A stretch of DNA of 36,675 nucleotides from Pseudoflavonifractor sp. An184 (lineage in GTDB: Bacteria; Bacillota; Clostridia; Oscillospirales; Oscillospiraceae): positions 1-36,675 of the forward strand of contig NZ_NFKI01000033.1 of assembly GCF_002160305.1 (NCBI RefSeq), written 5' to 3'. Each line of letters opens with the position of its first letter. The stretch's first letter is position 1. Position numbers and translations under genes: made by a program. Below the pieces are notes generated by a model that was not told where the DNA came from, did not search any database, and saw only the letters and a list, made by a program, of their open reading frames with translations. Below, one piece after another: positions 31,985-36,675 of this stretch.

Positions 31985-32193
31985 CCTACTTTTCTTGAAA
32001 GAAAAGTAGGCAAAAGAACTTTGTGCGAAGCTTCGCTTCGCCTCTGGGATCATTTTCAGGATTCGGAAGGAAAGATAGTGTGAAAGAAAACCATCAGGGT
32101 TTTCTTTCACGTGCAATCCTTCCACGTTTTGACGCGCAGCGGAGAAACGCGGTGCAAAGAAATTTTCTGCGAAACTTCGTTTCGCCTCTTGGG
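31985..32193. repeat. Hairpin and direct-repeat cluster downstream of the dehydratase gene
   Basis: A perfect 12-bp hairpin CCTACTTTTCTT/AAGAAAAGTAGG (31985-32010), overlapping the stop region, starts the cluster. A second perfect 13-bp hairpin GTGAAAGAAAACC/GGTTTTCTTTCAC lies at 32080-32110. Direct repeats of about 38 bases occur at 32011-32048 and 32155-32193, each with TGCGAA-CTTCG-TTCGCCTCT. No gene is seen in this 369-base gap. It may be a non-autonomous mobile unit. Confidence 0.6.
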
Positions 32194-32235
32194 CGCAGAT
32201 ACGTCTAGTGTAATTTGATACGCGGCTGACAGCAG

Positions 32236-32283
32236 AAAAAAGTCCCGGAAACCGGATGGAAAACCGGCTTCCGGGATTTTTGT
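32236..32283. terminator. Bidirectional terminator between the dehydratase and clpB genes
   Basis: TCCCGGAA (32243-32250) and TTCCGGGA (32269-32276) with inner ACCGG/CCGG pairs. A run of A precedes the stem and a run of T follows, so it can end transcripts from both sides. Confidence 0.9.
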
Positions 32284-32353
32284 TCTCTATCAAAAACGGC
32301 GGGGCGCTGGAGAATTTCCGGCGTCCCGCCCTTTGGTTGAGAGGGAAAGTTTT

Positions 32354-34984
<2,631 letters not shown>

Positions 34985-35027
34985 ATACAAGAAACCTCCT
35001 TTGCTTCGGTTTCGATGTTTCAAAAAT

Positions 35028-35054
35028 TTAGCACTAAATAGATAAGAGTGCTAA
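35028..35054 (-). promoter_or_regulatory. CIRCE operator of clpB
   Basis: TTAGCACTA, nine bases, GAGTGCTAA. It matches the consensus TTAGCACTC-N9-GAGTGCTAA at all but one position. CIRCE binds the heat-shock repressor HrcA. It lies 43 bases upstream of the clpB start. Confidence 0.92.
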
Positions 35055-35110
35055 CACTAGGGTATAACAAACCCGTCAAAAATACAAGAGGGAAAAGAAA
35101 AAATTTTCGG

Positions 35111-35154
35111 AAAAAGCGGGCGGACCCACAGGCCCGCCCGCCAGAATTTTTTTT
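35111..35154 (-). terminator. Terminator of hsp20
   Basis: GCGGGCGG (35116-35123) pairs with CCGCCCGC (35134-35141), with further inner pairs. On the minus strand a run of T follows. T residues also follow on the plus strand, so it can act both ways. It lies just after the hsp20 stop. Confidence 0.85.
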
Positions 35155-35158
35155 CTGC

Positions 35159-35587
35159 TTACTGAATGGAGATCTTCCGGCTCTGGGGGACGACCTCACC
35201 CTGCTTGGGCAGGATCAGCGTCAGCACGCCGTTCTCATAGGCGGCGGAGATGCCCTCCTCCTGGATGCCGCTCACGTCGAAGGAGCGGGCGTAGCTGCCC
35301 ACCCGGCGCTCCCGGCAGATGTACTTGCCGTCCTGCTTGTTCTCGGCGGTCTCCTGGTGCTTGGCGGTGATGGTCAGCACGTTGTCCTCCAGGTGCAGGT
35401 CGATGTCCTCCTTCCGGAAGCCGGGCAGGTCGGCCTCCAGCAGGTAGTGGTCGCCCTGGTCCTTGATGTCGGTGCGGAAGGCGGGCAGCCGTCCGCTGGG
35501 CTGGGCGGGGAACATGCTGCGCTCCATCTCGTCAAACAGGTCGTTGAAGGTGCGGCTCATATGGTGAAAGGGAAGCATGGTATACAT
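35159..35587 (-). CDS. Hsp20/alpha-crystallin family small heat-shock protein
   Basis: The 142-residue protein has the alpha-crystallin domain at about 35-130 (FRTDIKDQGDHYLLEADLPG, EDNVLTITAKH, ENGVLTLILPK) and a C-terminal RKISIQ. The last residues include an I-x-I anchor that docks neighbouring subunits. It is an ATP-independent holdase that keeps unfolded proteins soluble for ClpB/DnaK. Start ATG 35587 follows GAAAGGAG. The CIRCE operator at 35714-35740 lies 127 bases upstream, so it belongs to the same HrcA regulon as clpB. Confidence 0.95.
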   Translation of the reverse strand: MYTMLPFHHMSRTFNDLFDEMERSMFPAQPSGRLPAFRTDIKDQGDHYLLEADLPGFRKEDIDLHLEDNVLTITAKHQETAENKQDGKYICRERRVGSYARSFDVSGIQEEGISAAYENGVLTLILPKQGEVVPQSRKISIQ

Positions 35588-35713
35588 GGTAAAAACTCCT
35601 TTCGGCGCTGGGGGAGCGTTCTGTTCCGGTCCCCCGGCCTCTCTTAACTTTGGCTTTAGTATACCGTGGAATTATGAACAGTTCTCGCAGAATATGTGTC
35701 TAAATTGTAAATT

Positions 35714-35740
35714 CTAGCACTCGATATAATAGAGTGCTAA
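35714..35740 (-). promoter_or_regulatory. CIRCE operator upstream of hsp20
   Basis: CTAGCACTC, nine bases, GAGTGCTAA: one mismatch from the CIRCE consensus. It lies between hsp20 (minus) and the dehydrogenase gene (plus). Because the nearest gene with a heat-shock role is hsp20, control of that gene is most likely. It is 127 bases from the start codon, so a long leader is implied. Confidence 0.9.
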
Positions 35741-35756
35741 TTTTGAGGGGGCCGCC

Positions 35757-35785
35757 TTGTCCGCCGCCCCCCCGGCTGATATAAT
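35757..35785 (+). promoter_or_regulatory. Likely promoter of the dehydrogenase gene
   Basis: TTGTCC (35757-35762), 17 bases, TATAAT (35780-35785). Transcription would start about 60 bases before the ATG at 35853. The CIRCE element ends 16 bases upstream of this -35 box. Confidence 0.55.
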
Positions 35786-35852
35786 AGGAGAGAAATCAAA
35801 ATCGGCCTCCCCCGCCGGGGCAGAGGCGCGCAGATCAGGAGGGAACTGTTCC

Positions 35853-36675
35853 ATGAAGATCCTCGTATTTGGCCCCAAGGCCCGCTATGACGCCTACATG
35901 CCGGAGTTTGCCCGGGAGCTGGGGGCGGAGCTGGTGTTCTGTCCCCTGGGCAGCTCGCCCCGCCAGGCGGCGGCGGACAACCCGGACGCCCAGGTGCTGT
36001 TCACCGATGCAATCATTGATGTGGACCGGGAGATCCTGGACCTGCTGCCCAATTTGAAGCTGGTCCAGTCCGAGGGTGTGGCCTTCAACCGCATCGACCT
36101 GGAGGCGGCCCGGGAGCGGGGCGTCTACGTGTGCAACAACAAGGGGTGCAACGCCGACTCGGTGGCGGAGCACACGGTGATGCTCATGCTCATGGCCCTG
36201 CGCCACGGGATCACCGGCCACAGCGCGGTGCTGGAGGGCCGTCAGATGCAGATGAAGGAGGCGGTGATGGCCTCCAACAGCCCGGAGCTGGGGGAGCAGG
36301 CTGTGGGGCTGGTGGGCCTGGGGGACATCGGACAGGCGGTGGCCCGGCTGCTGAAGCCCTTCGGATGCAGGCTGTACTACTACACCCTCCACCGCCGGCC
36401 CCCGGAGGTGGAGGCGGAGCTGGGGGTGACCTATCTGCCCCTGGAGGAGCTGTTTTCCGCCTGTGATATTCTCTCCCTCCACTGCGCGGTGAACGACCAG
36501 ACCCGGGGCATGGTGAACGAGGCCCTTCTGGAGCGGCTGAAGCCCGGGGCAATTCTGGTGAACACCGCCCGGGGGGATCTGGTGGACAACCTGGCGGTGC
36601 GGCGGGCCCTGATTCAGGGGCGGCTGGGGGGCATCGCCATGGACACCCTGGCCCCCGAGCCCACCCCCGCCGACC
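35853..36675 (+). CDS. D-2-hydroxyacid dehydrogenase (NAD-dependent), 3' end outside window
   Basis: The frame is open from ATG 35853, after AGGAGGG, to the window end (274 residues visible). It starts MKILVFGPKARYDAYMPEF, has a catalytic-domain strand SEGVAFNRIDLEAARERGVY, and carries the Rossmann dinucleotide-binding GLVGLGDIGQAVARLL at about residues 151-166. The catalytic Arg is expected in NTARGDLVD and the Glu in APEPTPAD near the end. The catalytic His lies beyond the window. The family reduces 2-oxoacids or oxidises D-2-hydroxyacids with NAD(H), including 3-phosphoglycerate and glyoxylate. Which substrate applies here is not visible. Confidence 0.9.
   Translation, partial: MKILVFGPKARYDAYMPEFARELGAELVFCPLGSSPRQAAADNPDAQVLFTDAIIDVDREILDLLPNLKLVQSEGVAFNRIDLEAARERGVYVCNNKGCNADSVAEHTVMLMLMALRHGITGHSAVLEGRQMQMKEAVMASNSPELGEQAVGLVGLGDIGQAVARLLKPFGCRLYYYTLHRRPPEVEAELGVTYLPLEELFSACDILSLHCAVNDQTRGMVNEALLERLKPGAILVNTARGDLVDNLAVRRALIQGRLGGIAMDTLAPEPTPAD

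Overview
The window looks like the genome of an anaerobic gut Firmicute (Clostridia, probably Oscillospiraceae, Flavonifractor- or Lawsonibacter-like). This is inferred from a GC-rich chromosomal part with acyl-CoA dehydratase activase genes, CIRCE-controlled clpB and hsp20, and a BclA-type collagen-like spore-surface gene. About two thirds of the window is an integrative and conjugative element (ICE) related to the Tn1549/Tn4451-type elements of Clostridia. Its left end lies outside the window.

Layout. 1-1101: the 3' end of a second, nested element, seen as the C-terminal part of a large serine recombinase. It interrupts the ICE gene maff2, whose 3' remnant is at 1102-1197. 1268-12160: the transfer operon, with VirB6/TrbL-like, radical SAM, PrgI-like, VirB4-like ATPase, DNA methyltransferase, NlpC/P60 wall hydrolase, DUF4315, DUF4366, topoisomerase III and a Cys-rich VLP protein, mostly overlapping and often with TTG starts. 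12158-12255: a dyad-rich site duplicated upstream of mobC (19204-19311), a candidate oriT pair. 12286-15892: a giant ArdA/ArdC/YodL/DUF4316 protein and a TTRAP protein. 15949-16914: a divergent SLOG/XRE pair. 17106-19197: membrane protein, MOBP relaxase and MobC on the minus strand. 19399-19755: XRE regulator.

19849-21414 is an AT-rich cargo cassette and the most striking part of the window. A consensus promoter reads a short leader peptide, MLHSMRIR, very like the macrolide-arrest leaders of erm(D) and mef(A). Two terminator hairpins follow, then a Cys-rich KTR protein and a divergent RlmN/Cfr-family radical SAM enzyme. It looks like a drug-inducible attenuated operon for a mobile 23S rRNA methyltransferase. 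21813-24988 carries a sigma-like factor, an HTH protein, a strongly structured non-coding stretch, a DUF6870 protein and the full-length serine integrase of the ICE.

The ICE ends at about 25033-25046, inside the Gly-X-Y repeats of a collagen-like gene that it has truncated. Beyond it lie chromosomal genes: the rest of the collagen-like gene, a 270-bp MITE-like palindromic unit, a TPR glycosyltransferase (possibly for spore-surface glycosylation), a two-gene acyl-CoA dehydratase/activase unit, clpB and hsp20 on the minus strand each with a CIRCE operator, and the start of a D-2-hydroxyacid dehydrogenase cut by the window end.

Working together: MobC and the relaxase would nick at oriT, VirB4/VirB6/PrgI/NlpC/DUF4366 would form the channel, and TopB, the methyltransferase and ArdA/ArdC would protect incoming DNA. 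The coupling protein (VirD4) is not in the window; it normally lies upstream of maff2.
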